Assembly: GCF_041154485.1 (NCBI RefSeq)
Contig: NZ_AP028669.1
Span: forward strand, 930,001 to 994,000
DNA from: Variovorax sp. V93
GTDB lineage: Bacteria; Pseudomonadota; Gammaproteobacteria; Burkholderiales; Burkholderiaceae_C
DNA length: 64,000 bases
Direction of reading: 5' to 3'
The position numbers were made by a program, and so were the translations under genes. Below, in pieces: positions 44,162 through 52,173 of the stretch (position 1 is the first letter of the stretch; each line of letters opens with the position of its first letter). The notes under the pieces are model-generated. The model did not search any database. It was not told the origin of the DNA and saw only the letters and a list, made by a program, of their open reading frames with translations.

Positions 44162-45382
44162 ATGACCATCGAAATGATCGAAGTCGAAGAATTCAACCAA
44201 GGCACCCAGATCAAGGTGATCGGCGTCGGCGGCGGCGGCGGCAATGCCGTCGCGCACATGATGGAGCGCGGCGTGCAGGGCGTGCAGTTCGTCTGCGCCA
44301 ACACCGACGCGCAGGCGCTCCAGCGCAGCAACGCGCACAAGATCATCCAGCTGGGCACCAGCGGACTGGGCGCGGGCAGCAAGCCCGACAAGGGCCGTGA
44401 CGCGGCCGAAGCCGCGGTGGACGACATCCGCGCGGCCATCGACGGCGCGCACATGCTTTTCATCACGGCCGGCATGGGCGGCGGCACCGGTACCGGCGCC
44501 GCACCGGTGATCGCGCGCGTGGCCAAGGAGATGGGCATCCTCACCGTGGGCGTGGTGACCAAGCCCTTCGACTGGGAAGGCGGCCGCCGCATGACCAACG
44601 CCGACGCCGGCCTGGCCGAGCTCGAGGCCAACGTCGACTCGCTGATCGTGGTGCTCAACGAGAAGCTGCTCGACGTGCTGGGCGAGGACATCACCCAGGA
44701 CGAAGCCTTCGCGCATGCCAACGACGTGCTCAAGAACGCGGTGGGCGGCATCTCGGAAATCATCAACGAGTACGGCGGCGTGAACGTCGACTTCGAAGAC
44801 GTGCGCACCGTGATGGGCGAGCCCGGCAAGGCCATGATGGGCACGGCCGCTGCTGCCGGCCCGGACCGCGCGCGCATTGCCGCCGAGCAGGCCGTGGCCT
44901 GCCCGCTGCTCGAAGGCATCGACCTCTCGGGCGCCAAGGGCGTGCTGGTGCTGGTGACCGCATCGAAGGGCTCGCTGAAGCTCAACGAGTCGAAGCTCGC
45001 GATGAACACCATCCGCGCCTACGCCTCGCCCGATGCGCACGTGATCTATGGCGCGGCCTACGACGAGAGCCTGGGCGACCAGATGCGCGTGACGGTGGTC
45101 GCCACCGGCCTGTCGCGCGCCGATGCGCGCCGCCAGGCACCGACGCTCGAAGTGATCCGCACCGGCACCGACAACATCCCGTTCAACGTGCCCACGCTCG
45201 GCGCCGGCCATGCGGGCCACGCCGGCCACGGCGGCGGCAACCAGCCGAACTACGACGGCATGGCCGTTCCCAGCGTGTGGCGCACGAACCGCACCATGGC
45301 CGCGGCCAAGGTGGACGCGCTGTCGTCGGGCGGCATGGACGATTTCGAGATCCCGGCATTCCTGCGCCGTCAGGCTGATTGA
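44162..45382 (+). CDS. ftsZ: Cell division GTPase FtsZ
   Basis: Tubulin homologue that forms the Z ring. The 406-residue protein has the N-terminal IKVIGVGGGGGNAVAHM, the GTP-binding tubulin signature GMGGGTGTGAAPV (about 107), the T7 synergy loop region NVDFEDVRTVM, and a His/Gly-rich linker (GHAGHAGHGGGNQP, about 350-362). The C-terminal peptide DDFEIPAFLRRQAD binds FtsA and other partners. Preceded by a strong ribosome-binding site. Standard length. Confidence 0.98.
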   Translation: MTIEMIEVEEFNQGTQIKVIGVGGGGGNAVAHMMERGVQGVQFVCANTDAQALQRSNAHKIIQLGTSGLGAGSKPDKGRDAAEAAVDDIRAAIDGAHMLFITAGMGGGTGTGAAPVIARVAKEMGILTVGVVTKPFDWEGGRRMTNADAGLAELEANVDSLIVVLNEKLLDVLGEDITQDEAFAHANDVLKNAVGGISEIINEYGGVNVDFEDVRTVMGEPGKAMMGTAAAAGPDRARIAAEQAVACPLLEGIDLSGAKGVLVLVTASKGSLKLNESKLAMNTIRAYASPDAHVIYGAAYDESLGDQMRVTVVATGLSRADARRQAPTLEVIRTGTDNIPFNVPTLGAGHAGHAGHGGGNQPNYDGMAVPSVWRTNRTMAAAKVDALSSGGMDDFEIPAFLRRQAD

Positions 45383-45399
45383 CGGCAAGGCAACCGAAC

Positions 45400-45491
45400 G
45401 CAGAGGGCACGAAGGTTCGCAAGGGGTACGGGGAAGACCTGAAAGGGACTTCTGCCGGCTCTAGGCGCTGCGTCCGCTTCGTGCCCTTTGC
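45400..45491. repeat. Long-range inverted repeat between ftsZ and lpxC
   Basis: GCAGAGGGCACGAAG (45400-45414) and CTTCGTGCCCTTTGC (45477-45491) are complementary over 15 bp with one G/T mismatch, separated by 62 bp. It lies after the ftsZ stop and could act as a terminator-like or mRNA-stabilising structure, or be a copy of a dispersed intergenic repeat. It lacks a T-run. Confidence 0.6.
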
Positions 45492-45574
45492 GTCCATCGC
45501 CGGTCGGTGGGCATAGAACCCATGTCTATCGCTGCCATAGCGAGGGGAATAGCGCGACACGGGCGCCGCGCGCC

Positions 45575-45580
45575 TAAAAT
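45575..45580 (+). promoter_or_regulatory. Candidate lpxC -10 hexamer TAAAAT
   Basis: Five of six matches to TATAAT, ending 7 nt before the GTG start at 45588, so the predicted transcription start coincides with the start codon. This would give lpxC its own leaderless transcript, separate from ftsZ. Confidence 0.5.
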
Positions 45581-45587
45581 CTTCGGC

Positions 45588-46511
45588 GTGCTGCAACAAC
45601 GAACCCTCAAGTCGATCAGCCGCGCCGTGGGCGTGGGGCTTCACAGCGGCCAGCGCGTGGAACTCACGCTGCGCCCCGCTCCGGTGGACACCGGCATCGT
45701 GTTCCGGCGCGTCGACCTGCCCGAGCCGGTCGACATCCGCATGACCGCCGAAGCGGTGACCGACACGCGCCTGGCCTCCACCGTCTCGACCGGCGGCGCC
45801 AAGGTGCAGACGGTCGAGCACCTGATGTCGGCCTGCGCCGGCCTCGGGATCGACAACCTCTACATCGACATCACGGCCGACGAAGTGCCGATCCTCGACG
45901 GGTCGGCCTCGTCCTTCGTGTTCCTGCTGCAAAGCGCGGGCATCGAGCTGCAGAAGGCGCCGCGCCGCTTCATCCGCGTGACGCGCAAGGTCGAGGTGCG
46001 CGAGGGCGAGGGCGCCAACGAGAAGTGGGCGAGCCTGGAGCCCTACCACGGCTACAAGCTGAGCTTCGAGATCGACTTCGACCACCGCGTGGTCAATTCC
46101 ACCGGCCAGCGCGTGGAGTTCGACCTCGGCACCGACTCCTACAGCCGCGACATCGCACGCGCGCGCACCTTCGGCTTCACCAAGGAAGTGGAATACATGC
46201 GCAGCAAGGGCCTGGCGCTCGGCGGCGGCCTGGACAACGCCATCGTGATGGACGACACCAAGGTGCTCAATGCCGGGGGCCTGCGCTACGACGACGAGTT
46301 CGTGAAGCACAAGATCCTCGACGCCATGGGCGACCTCTACATCATCGGCAAGCCGCTGCTCGCGGCCTACACCGCGTTCCGCTCGGGCCATGCGCTCAAC
46401 AACAAGCTGCTGCGCGAACTGCTGGCCCACAGCGACGCCTACGAGGTCGTCACCTTCGAAGACGAAAAGCGCGCACCGCGCGGCTTCGGCGAAGTGGCGC
46501 GGGCCTGGTAG
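45588..46511 (+). CDS. lpxC: UDP-3-O-acyl-N-acetylglucosamine deacetylase LpxC
   Basis: Zinc-dependent deacetylase for the committed step of lipid A synthesis, cytoplasmic. The 307-residue protein starts [20 protein letters not shown]. Zinc ligands are in [11 protein letters not shown] (His) and in HKILDAMGD (His and Asp); the C-terminal His is in [12 protein letters not shown]. The GTG start matches the conserved beginning of the family; the longer ORF from 45507 is rejected because a -10 element lies inside it. Last gene of the dcw cluster as usual. Confidence 0.96.
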   Translation: MLQQRTLKSISRAVGVGLHSGQRVELTLRPAPVDTGIVFRRVDLPEPVDIRMTAEAVTDTRLASTVSTGGAKVQTVEHLMSACAGLGIDNLYIDITADEVPILDGSASSFVFLLQSAGIELQKAPRRFIRVTRKVEVREGEGANEKWASLEPYHGYKLSFEIDFDHRVVNSTGQRVEFDLGTDSYSRDIARARTFGFTKEVEYMRSKGLALGGGLDNAIVMDDTKVLNAGGLRYDDEFVKHKILDAMGDLYIIGKPLLAAYTAFRSGHALNNKLLRELLAHSDAYEVVTFEDEKRAPRGFGEVARAW

Positions 46512-46523
46512 GCCGCGTTCGCA

Positions 46524-46700
46524 ATGCTTCTCTTCCGCTGGGCCATCCTGCTGCTTCTGCTGGTGGCGGGCGTGTCGTTTGCGTTCTATGCGGGCACGGG
46601 CCAGGCCAAGTACCGGCGCTTCGGCTGGATCGTGCTCAAGTGGACGCTGCTTGCGGCCTTCGGCTTCTTCGCGGTGCTGATTGCCGAACGCGTGGTGTGA
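46524..46700 (+). CDS. Small two-helix membrane protein after lpxC
   Basis: A 58-residue protein starting MLLFRWAILLLLLVAG. Two hydrophobic helices (about 3-22 and 35-53) are joined by a basic loop (GQAKYRRFG), which predicts a small inner-membrane protein. It follows lpxC by 12 bp in the same direction and is probably co-transcribed. Function unknown; possible roles in membrane or lipid A regulation are speculation. Confidence 0.65.
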   Translation: MLLFRWAILLLLLVAGVSFAFYAGTGQAKYRRFGWIVLKWTLLAAFGFFAVLIAERVV

Positions 46701-46748
46701 TCTGGCTCGTCCCCAGGCTGCGCGGCACTTCGTGGCCGGTGATCGATC

Positions 46749-47705
46749 TCAGTCGGCCAGGGTCTGCAACGCCTGCACCTGCTGCGCCAGCAGCGGCCCC
46801 CTGCGGTGCGCGGGCACCAGCAGCATGAGCGTGTCGCCCAGTGCCTTCGGCCGTCCCCAGGGCGCATGCAGCCTGCCTTGCGCGAGCAGCGGCGCCACCA
46901 GCCGCTCGCGGCCCATCAGCACGCCTTCGCCGTCGAGCGCCGCCTGCAGCGCGAGGCTGTAGAGCGAGAAGTCCGGGCCGGCGGCCAGCGCATCGGCCTC
47001 GGCTGCGTTGATACCGGGACGCACGGCCTGCAGCCAGCGCGCCCAGTCGTCGTGCCACACGGTGTCGTGCAGTCCGCCGCAGCGGGCCAGTACATCGACC
47101 AGGTCGTCGAGCGCGCGCGGGCGCCCGCTTGGCAGCGCCTGCTGGAGGCGCGGGCTGCACACCGGCACCAGCCGGTCGCGCGCGAGCGCCATGCCTTGCG
47201 CGCCGACGGCGGTTTCGATGCGATCGCCGGCACGTGCATAGAAGAGGCCGAGGTCGAAGGGTTCGCGCCGGAAGTTCGGCGGCTGCTCGAGCGCCGTCAC
47301 GGACACCTGCACGCCGGGCAGCGCCGCCTTCAGCCGCGAAAGCCGCGGCGACAGCCACAGCTGCGCCATCGCCGGCAGGGCCGCGACCTGCAGCGTGCTG
47401 CGGCGCGCGGCAGTCTGCGTCTCGTGCCGCAGCGCCTGCACCGCGAGGCCGAGCTGGTCGACCGCGGCGCTGAGGGCGGGCAGTGCGCGCCGTCCGTGCG
47501 CGCTGAGGCGGATGCCCTGGCTGTGGCGTTCGAACAGCGCACCGCCGGCCCAGGTCTCCAGCGCCTTGATCTGCTGCGCGACGGCGGCCGGCGTGACGAA
47601 CAGCTCCTCGGCCGCACGCGCAAAGCTGCCATGGCGTGCCGCAGCCTCGAAGGCGCGAACGGCTGTGTGCGGGGGCAGGCGAGGGCGGGGTGGTGCGAGG
47701 GGCAT
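46749..47705 (-). CDS. LysR-family regulator, GcvA-like
   Basis: A 318-residue LysR protein with the GcvA-style N-terminus PPHTAVRAFEAAARHGSFARAAEELFVTPAAVAQQIKALETWAG and the following wing (GALFERHSQGIRLSAHGRRAL). The effector domain spans about 95-300. It is divergent from the SHMT-like gene with 113 bp between starts, the typical layout of a LysR regulator and its target. GcvA-type regulators often respond to amino acids, which fits. Start chosen at MPLAPP; the frame runs further upstream into the intergenic region. Confidence 0.82.
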   Translation of the reverse strand: MPLAPPRPRLPPHTAVRAFEAAARHGSFARAAEELFVTPAAVAQQIKALETWAGGALFERHSQGIRLSAHGRRALPALSAAVDQLGLAVQALRHETQTAARRSTLQVAALPAMAQLWLSPRLSRLKAALPGVQVSVTALEQPPNFRREPFDLGLFYARAGDRIETAVGAQGMALARDRLVPVCSPRLQQALPSGRPRALDDLVDVLARCGGLHDTVWHDDWARWLQAVRPGINAAEADALAAGPDFSLYSLALQAALDGEGVLMGRERLVAPLLAQGRLHAPWGRPKALGDTLMLLVPAHRRGPLLAQQVQALQTLAD

Positions 47706-47818
47706 GCGGCGTGGAGGCCCAAGTTTTTCTATCGCTCGGGCCCAGATTATCCGTGTTGCCCGCAGTGATGGCGCAGGCGACCATGCGGCCACCTGCCACT
47801 TCCAGCGAGATCTGCCGC

Positions 47819-49141
47819 ATGCCTGCCGCCCTCCAACGCCGTTCCTGGGTTCCCGCTGCCAGCGAAGACCATGTGCTCGCGATTGCCGCCGATGCCGCCG
47901 CGCGCGATGCGGCGGGCGTGGCCGCCGAGATCGAAAGGCTCGCGGACGACAACCACCGCATCCACGACCGCGAAGGCCTGAACCTCAACCCCGCCACCAA
48001 CGTGATGAATCCTGCCGCCGAGGCGCTGCTGTCGCGCGGGCTCGGCTCGCGGGCATCGCTGGGCTACCCGGGCGACAAGTACGAAGTGGGGCTGGAGGCC
48101 ATCGAGCGCATCGAGGTCATCGCGGCCGAGCTGGCCGCCGAGGTGTTCGGCTCGAAGTTTGCCGAAGTGCGCGTGAGCTCCGGCGCGCTGTCGAACCTCT
48201 ATGTGTTCATGGCGACCTGCCGGCCCGGCGACACGATCATCGCGCCGCCGCCGGCCATCGGCGGCCACGTCACGCACCATGCGGCCGGCGCGGCCGGGCT
48301 CTATGGATTGAAGACGGTGTCCGCGCCGGTCGATGCCGACGGCTACACGGTCGATGTCACGGCGCTGGCCAGGCTCGTGCGCGAGGTCAAGCCGAAGCTC
48401 ATCACCATCGGCGGCAGCCTGAACCTGTTTCCGCACCCGGTGCCGGCGATCCGCGAGATCGCGGACAGCGTGGGCGCGAAGCTGTTGTTCGATGCCGCGC
48501 ATCTTTCGGGCATGGTGGCCGGCAAGGCCTGGCCGCAGCCGCTCGAGGAGGGCGCGCATGCGATCACCATGAGCACCTACAAGAGCCTCGGCGGTCCGGC
48601 CGGCGGGCTGATCGTGTCGAACGATGCGGCGCTGATGGAGCGCATCGATGCCATCGCCTATCCCGGCCTCACGGCCAACTCCGATGCGGGGCGCACCGCG
48701 GCGCTGGCGCGCGGGCTGCTCGACTGGAAGGTGCACGGCACGGCCTACGCCTCGGCGATGCGCGAGACCGCGCAGGCGCTGGCACGCGCGCTCGACGCCG
48801 AGGGCCTGCCGGTGTTCGCGAAGGCGCGCGGCTTCACGCAGTCGCACCAGTTCGCGCTCGAGGCCGCGCCTTGGGGCGGTGGGCAGCGCGCCGCGAGGAA
48901 ACTGGCCGGGGGTGGCTTGCTGGCCTGCGGCATTGGCCTGCCGATCGCACCGGTGGAGGGAGACATCAACGGCCTGCGCCTGGGCGTGCCGGAGATCGTG
49001 CGGCTCGGCTTCACGCCCGACGACATGCCGCAGCTTGCGTCGTGGATCGCGCGTGCGCTGGAAGGCGATGCGGCGTCCGTGGCCGCCGAGGTGCGCGAGC
49101 GCCGCACCCGGCTGGGCGGCCTGCGCTACATCGTGCGCTGA
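47819..49141 (+). CDS. Serine hydroxymethyltransferase-like PLP enzyme
   Basis: A 440-residue fold-type I PLP enzyme of the SHMT family. Landmarks are ASLGYPGDKYEVGLEAIERIE, the PLP-binding DAAHLSGMVAG and the Schiff-base lysine in STYKSLGGPAGG. Genuine GlyA normally has His before that Lys and Arg in the following loop (THKTLRGPRGG); here they are Tyr and Gly. This suggests a specialised paralogue, perhaps an aldolase or methylserine/threonine-type enzyme, not the housekeeping GlyA. A divergent LysR gene likely controls it. The upstream ATG at 47768 is an alternative start. Confidence 0.75.
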   Translation: MPAALQRRSWVPAASEDHVLAIAADAAARDAAGVAAEIERLADDNHRIHDREGLNLNPATNVMNPAAEALLSRGLGSRASLGYPGDKYEVGLEAIERIEVIAAELAAEVFGSKFAEVRVSSGALSNLYVFMATCRPGDTIIAPPPAIGGHVTHHAAGAAGLYGLKTVSAPVDADGYTVDVTALARLVREVKPKLITIGGSLNLFPHPVPAIREIADSVGAKLLFDAAHLSGMVAGKAWPQPLEEGAHAITMSTYKSLGGPAGGLIVSNDAALMERIDAIAYPGLTANSDAGRTAALARGLLDWKVHGTAYASAMRETAQALARALDAEGLPVFAKARGFTQSHQFALEAAPWGGGQRAARKLAGGGLLACGIGLPIAPVEGDINGLRLGVPEIVRLGFTPDDMPQLASWIARALEGDAASVAAEVRERRTRLGGLRYIVR

Positions 49142-49142
49142 G

Positions 49143-49691
49143 TCAGCGCGAACGGCCCTGCCGGTAGGTGCCGGCGTGCGTCTTCGACAGCTCGGCCGCC
49201 TCGGCCAGACGCGCCATCGACCGGCCCACCTGCGCATGCGTGATGGCTATGCCCAGCGCGTCGGCCGCATCGGCGCCCGGCAGGCCCGGCAGGTCGAGCA
49301 GGCGCTTCACCATTTCCTGCACCTGCGCCTTGGCGGCCTGGCCGTGGCCCGCCACCGCCTTCTTCATCTGCAGTGCGGTGTACTCGGCCACCGTGAGCTT
49401 GCTGTTGACCAGCGAGGTCACGCAGGCGCCGCGCGCCTGGCCCAGCAGCAGCGTCGACTGCGGATTGACGTTGACGAAAATGATCTCGACCGCCGAGGCA
49501 TCGGGCTGGTAGCGCGCGGCGATTTCCGCAATGCCGTCGAACAGCACCTTGAGCCGCGCCGGCAGGTTGCCGCTGCCCAGGTGGCGCGTGCTGATGGTGC
49601 CGCTGGCCACGTAGCGCAGCGCATGGCCGTCCGAATCGACCACGCCGAAACCGGTGGTCAGGAGGCCGGGGTCGATGCCAAGAATGCGCAT
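49143..49691 (-). CDS. ruvC: Holliday junction resolvase RuvC
   Basis: Dimeric endonuclease that cuts Holliday junctions with RuvAB. The 182-residue protein has the first catalytic Asp in [17 protein letters not shown], the conserved Glu in [14 protein letters not shown], and the C-terminal acidic pair in [14 protein letters not shown]. Length is normal. ruvA and ruvB are not in the window. It is convergent with the SHMT-like gene, with a 1-bp gap. Confidence 0.95.
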   Translation of the reverse strand: MRILGIDPGLLTTGFGVVDSDGHALRYVASGTISTRHLGSGNLPARLKVLFDGIAEIAARYQPDASAVEIIFVNVNPQSTLLLGQARGACVTSLVNSKLTVAEYTALQMKKAVAGHGQAAKAQVQEMVKRLLDLPGLPGADAADALGIAITHAQVGRSMARLAEAAELSKTHAGTYRQGRSR

Positions 49692-49754
49692 GTCAGTTTT
49701 CCACCGCGCTGTGGGCGACCCACGAGCATGAAACCGACACGGCCCCAGGCCAGG

Positions 49755-49848
49755 AACACCGCGGAACCGGCTTTGCCGGGCCGCTGGTGTTGCCCCCTGG
49801 AGGGGGGAGTCGAGCTACACGAAGTGAGCGAGGGACGGGGGTGGGTTT
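49755..49848. repeat. Dispersed palindromic repeat, copy 1
   Basis: Begins AACACCGCGGAACCGGCTTT, with AACACC...GGTGTT outer arms and a CCGGC-TTT-GCCGG inner hairpin (49755-49791), then a run of C, a CGACACGAAGTG-like block and a final G-rich arm. A second copy in the same orientation is at 61441. It lies between ruvC and the cdsA-like gene. Confidence 0.8.
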
Positions 49849-49852
49849 CATC

Positions 49853-50842
49853 CTAGAGGTTGAAGTACCAGCGGATCGAATGGAAGAAGATCGGCGCCGC
49901 GAAGCACAGCGCATCGACACGGTCGAGCAGGCCGTTGGCCCCGGTCACGCCCACGCCCTTCTTGCCCCAGTTGGGAATGCCGCGATCGCGCTTGAGCGCC
50001 TTCATCACCAGGTGCCCCATGGAGCCCGCGATGCAGGCGATGACGGACACGGCGAGGGCCTGGCCGAACTTGAAGGGCGTGATGAACGAGAACAGCGCGC
50101 CCACCAGGCTGGCCACCACGATGCCGATGCCCCAGCTGGTCCAGTTGAAGCTGCGGCTCACGTTGGGCGCGAAGGGCTTGCGCTGCGTGCGGCGCGAAAT
50201 CACGTGCTGCACCAGCACCGAGGTCTGCACCACGAACACCAGGAAGAACACGAGAAAGGCGCTCTTGCCCTCGTAGCCCGGAAAGCTCAGCAGCAGCAGC
50301 GCCGGCACATGGCTCATGCCGTAGACGCAGACCATGATGCCCCACTGCAGCTTGGCGTTGCGTTCGAGGAAATGGCTCGGGTCGTCGGCCAGCGCACTGG
50401 CCACCGGGATCGCGAGGAACACGTAGACCGGAATGAACACGGTGAACAGGTCGAAGCGCGCGGTGGCGACGAGCCAGAACTGGATCGGCAGCACGACGAA
50501 GAAGGCCAGGATCAGGCTGCGATGGTCGCCGCGCCGCGTGGGCGAGAGCGTGATGAACTCGCGCAGCGCGAAGAAGGCGATCAGCGCGAACAGCACGGTG
50601 GCCACCGTCTCGCCCAGCGCCCAGCCGACCCAGAACACGATCACCATGAACCAGGTGGTGCCCAGCAGCTTGCGGTAGTGCGCCAGCTCGGCCTGCCAGG
50701 CGGCGTCGTGCACGGGGTTGCGGCGTTCCTTGAAGGTGAGGAAGAAGGCCGTGGTGCTCACGACCACGAGCAGCCCGAAGACGATGAGGAACAGGGCCGC
50801 GACCTGCTGGGTCGGGGTGAGGCTGCGCAGGAACTGGTTCAT
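49853..50842 (-). CDS. CDP-diglyceride synthetase family membrane protein (YnbB-like)
   Basis: A 329-residue integral membrane protein with about eight transmembrane helices. The C-terminal part carries the CdsA-type signature region: GSMGHLVMKALKRDRGIPNWGKKG followed by GANGLLDRVDALCFAAP. It likely forms CDP-diacylglycerol or a similar CDP-alcohol intermediate. Coupled with the acyltransferase gene just upstream on the same strand (stop and start one base apart), as in ynb-type phospholipid loci. It is probably not the only CdsA of the cell. Confidence 0.82.
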   Translation of the reverse strand: MNQFLRSLTPTQQVAALFLIVFGLLVVVSTTAFFLTFKERRNPVHDAAWQAELAHYRKLLGTTWFMVIVFWVGWALGETVATVLFALIAFFALREFITLSPTRRGDHRSLILAFFVVLPIQFWLVATARFDLFTVFIPVYVFLAIPVASALADDPSHFLERNAKLQWGIMVCVYGMSHVPALLLLSFPGYEGKSAFLVFFLVFVVQTSVLVQHVISRRTQRKPFAPNVSRSFNWTSWGIGIVVASLVGALFSFITPFKFGQALAVSVIACIAGSMGHLVMKALKRDRGIPNWGKKGVGVTGANGLLDRVDALCFAAPIFFHSIRWYFNL

Positions 50843-50843
50843 G

Positions 50844-51728
50844 TCAGACCTCGCGCAATGCGATCACCGCGGCACGCGCGCGGTCGAGGAAGGGGCGGCG
50901 CTCCTCGCCTTCCTCGACGCGGATCGGCGCGCCGAAGGTGACGGAGCACAGGATCGGCACCGGCACGATCTCGCCCTTGGGCATCACGCGCTGCACGTTG
51001 TCGATCCACGCCGGCACCAGCACCACCTCGGGGAACATCGTCGCGAGCGTGTAGAGGCCCGACTTGAACTTCTGCGGCTCTCCCGTGTGGCCGCGCGTGC
51101 CCTCCGGAAAGATGATGATCGAGTCGCCGCTGCGCAGCGCTTCGACCAGCGGCGCCAGTGGATCGGAGACGGGCGCGGCAGGTTCCGGCTCCACGGCCGG
51201 CGGCGTGACGGCGAGCGGCGCGGCCGGTGGTGGAGGAGGCGGCGGAGCGGGAAGGTCGAGCCGCCCTTGCACTTCGTCGAAGGCTTCGGGCGTGATGTCG
51301 ACGACGGGCGGTGCCATGGGCGCCATCGGCAACAGGGGCTCCATCGAGGGTTCGATGCGCTCGGGCTGTGGCGCAGCAGCGGCATCTCGGACGGGCGGCA
51401 GCGGCGCTTCAGGTTCCGCCGGCGCTTCGGCAGGCGCGGCCGGCGCCGTGGCCGCGCGCTCCACATACACCGCGTTGAACACCTCGGTCGTGATCCAGCG
51501 CTTGAACGGCGTATTGGCCCAGTAGTCACGCGCCGCAATGGGCCGCGTGATGCTGCGCAGTTCCTCGGGCAGGGCCGCCCAGATCATCACCAGGTCGGCG
51601 TGGCTCTGGTGGTTGGCGAAATAGATGCGCTGCTCGGCCTTCGGCGGGCAGCCGTACCAGCGTGCCTGGGCGCCGGTGAGCAACCGGACGATCCCCAACA
51701 ACAACCAACCCGTGAGCTTTGCCAGCAT
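50844..51728 (-). CDS. PlsC-like 1-acyl-glycerol-3-phosphate acyltransferase with disordered insert
   Basis: A 294-residue membrane-associated acyltransferase. Motif I is NHQSHADLVMIW (His40, Asp45) and motif III is FPEGTRG (207-213), followed by VPAWIDNVQRVMP as motif IV. Between motifs I and III lies a Pro/Ala/Glu-rich segment of about 100 residues (91-188) not found in ordinary PlsC proteins. The ATG at 51728 is set by a TATCAT -10 ending 7 nt upstream. It is divergent from the DUF2809 gene with only 19 bp between starts. Confidence 0.8.
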   Translation of the reverse strand: MLAKLTGWLLLGIVRLLTGAQARWYGCPPKAEQRIYFANHQSHADLVMIWAALPEELRSITRPIAARDYWANTPFKRWITTEVFNAVYVERAATAPAAPAEAPAEPEAPLPPVRDAAAAPQPERIEPSMEPLLPMAPMAPPVVDITPEAFDEVQGRLDLPAPPPPPPPAAPLAVTPPAVEPEPAAPVSDPLAPLVEALRSGDSIIIFPEGTRGHTGEPQKFKSGLYTLATMFPEVVLVPAWIDNVQRVMPKGEIVPVPILCSVTFGAPIRVEEGEERRPFLDRARAAVIALREV

Positions 51729-51734
51729 GGGCGC

Positions 51735-51741
51735 GATGATA
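51735..51741. promoter_or_regulatory. Overlapping divergent -10 elements
   Basis: On the plus strand GATGAT (51735-51740) ends 7 nt before the ATG at 51748; on the minus strand TATCAT (51741-51736) ends 7 nt before the ATG at 51728. The two hexamers share five base pairs, so both genes would start transcription at their first codon and only one polymerase could bind at a time. Confidence 0.45.
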
Positions 51742-51747
51742 CGGGGC

Positions 51748-52173
51748 ATGCGATGGCGTTTCGATCCTCTTTGTCTGGCGTGGGCGATGGCCCTGTTCCT
51801 TGTTCTCATCCTGCTGGCCACCATCGGCGCGCGCTGGGGCTGGCTGCGGAGCTTTTTTGGCGACGTGCTGGCCGTGGCGTGGGTCTACCTCGTCTTCAAG
51901 ACCTTCGTCGCCGCGCGCGTGCTGCCAGTGGGGCTGGCCGCGCTCGGCGTAGGCCTGGCGGTCGAGCTGGGGCAGTTCCTGGCATCGGCCTGGCACCTGC
52001 ACATTTCGAACCGCGCCCTGCGCATCGTGCTCGGCAGTACCGCCGACTGGTGGGACGTGCTGGCCTATGTGATCGGCTTCGCAGCCGTGCTGGCCATCGA
52101 AGCGCTGCGCGAAGCCCTCAGGGCAGTTCGGCCGACGGCATCCGCGCCACGATCGTCGACGCCCTCCCGCTGA
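51748..52173 (+). CDS. DUF2809 family membrane protein
   Basis: A 141-residue protein with four hydrophobic segments (about 9-28, 32-50, 54-72 and 92-112), matching small DUF2809 membrane proteins, which start MRWRF and carry a VELGQ segment before a conserved Asp (TADWWDVLAY). The fold resembles VanZ-like families. Role unknown. Start chosen because upstream codons overlap the divergent gene. The end overlaps the convergent mtgA gene by 56 bp. Confidence 0.7.
   Translation: MRWRFDPLCLAWAMALFLVLILLATIGARWGWLRSFFGDVLAVAWVYLVFKTFVAARVLPVGLAALGVGLAVELGQFLASAWHLHISNRALRIVLGSTADWWDVLAYVIGFAAVLAIEALREALRAVRPTASAPRSSTPSR

Noticed and set aside
45507..45587. N-terminal extension of LpxC from the ATG at 45507
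   Set aside because: The extension does not resemble LpxC and contains the -10 element; the conserved start is the GTG at 45588.
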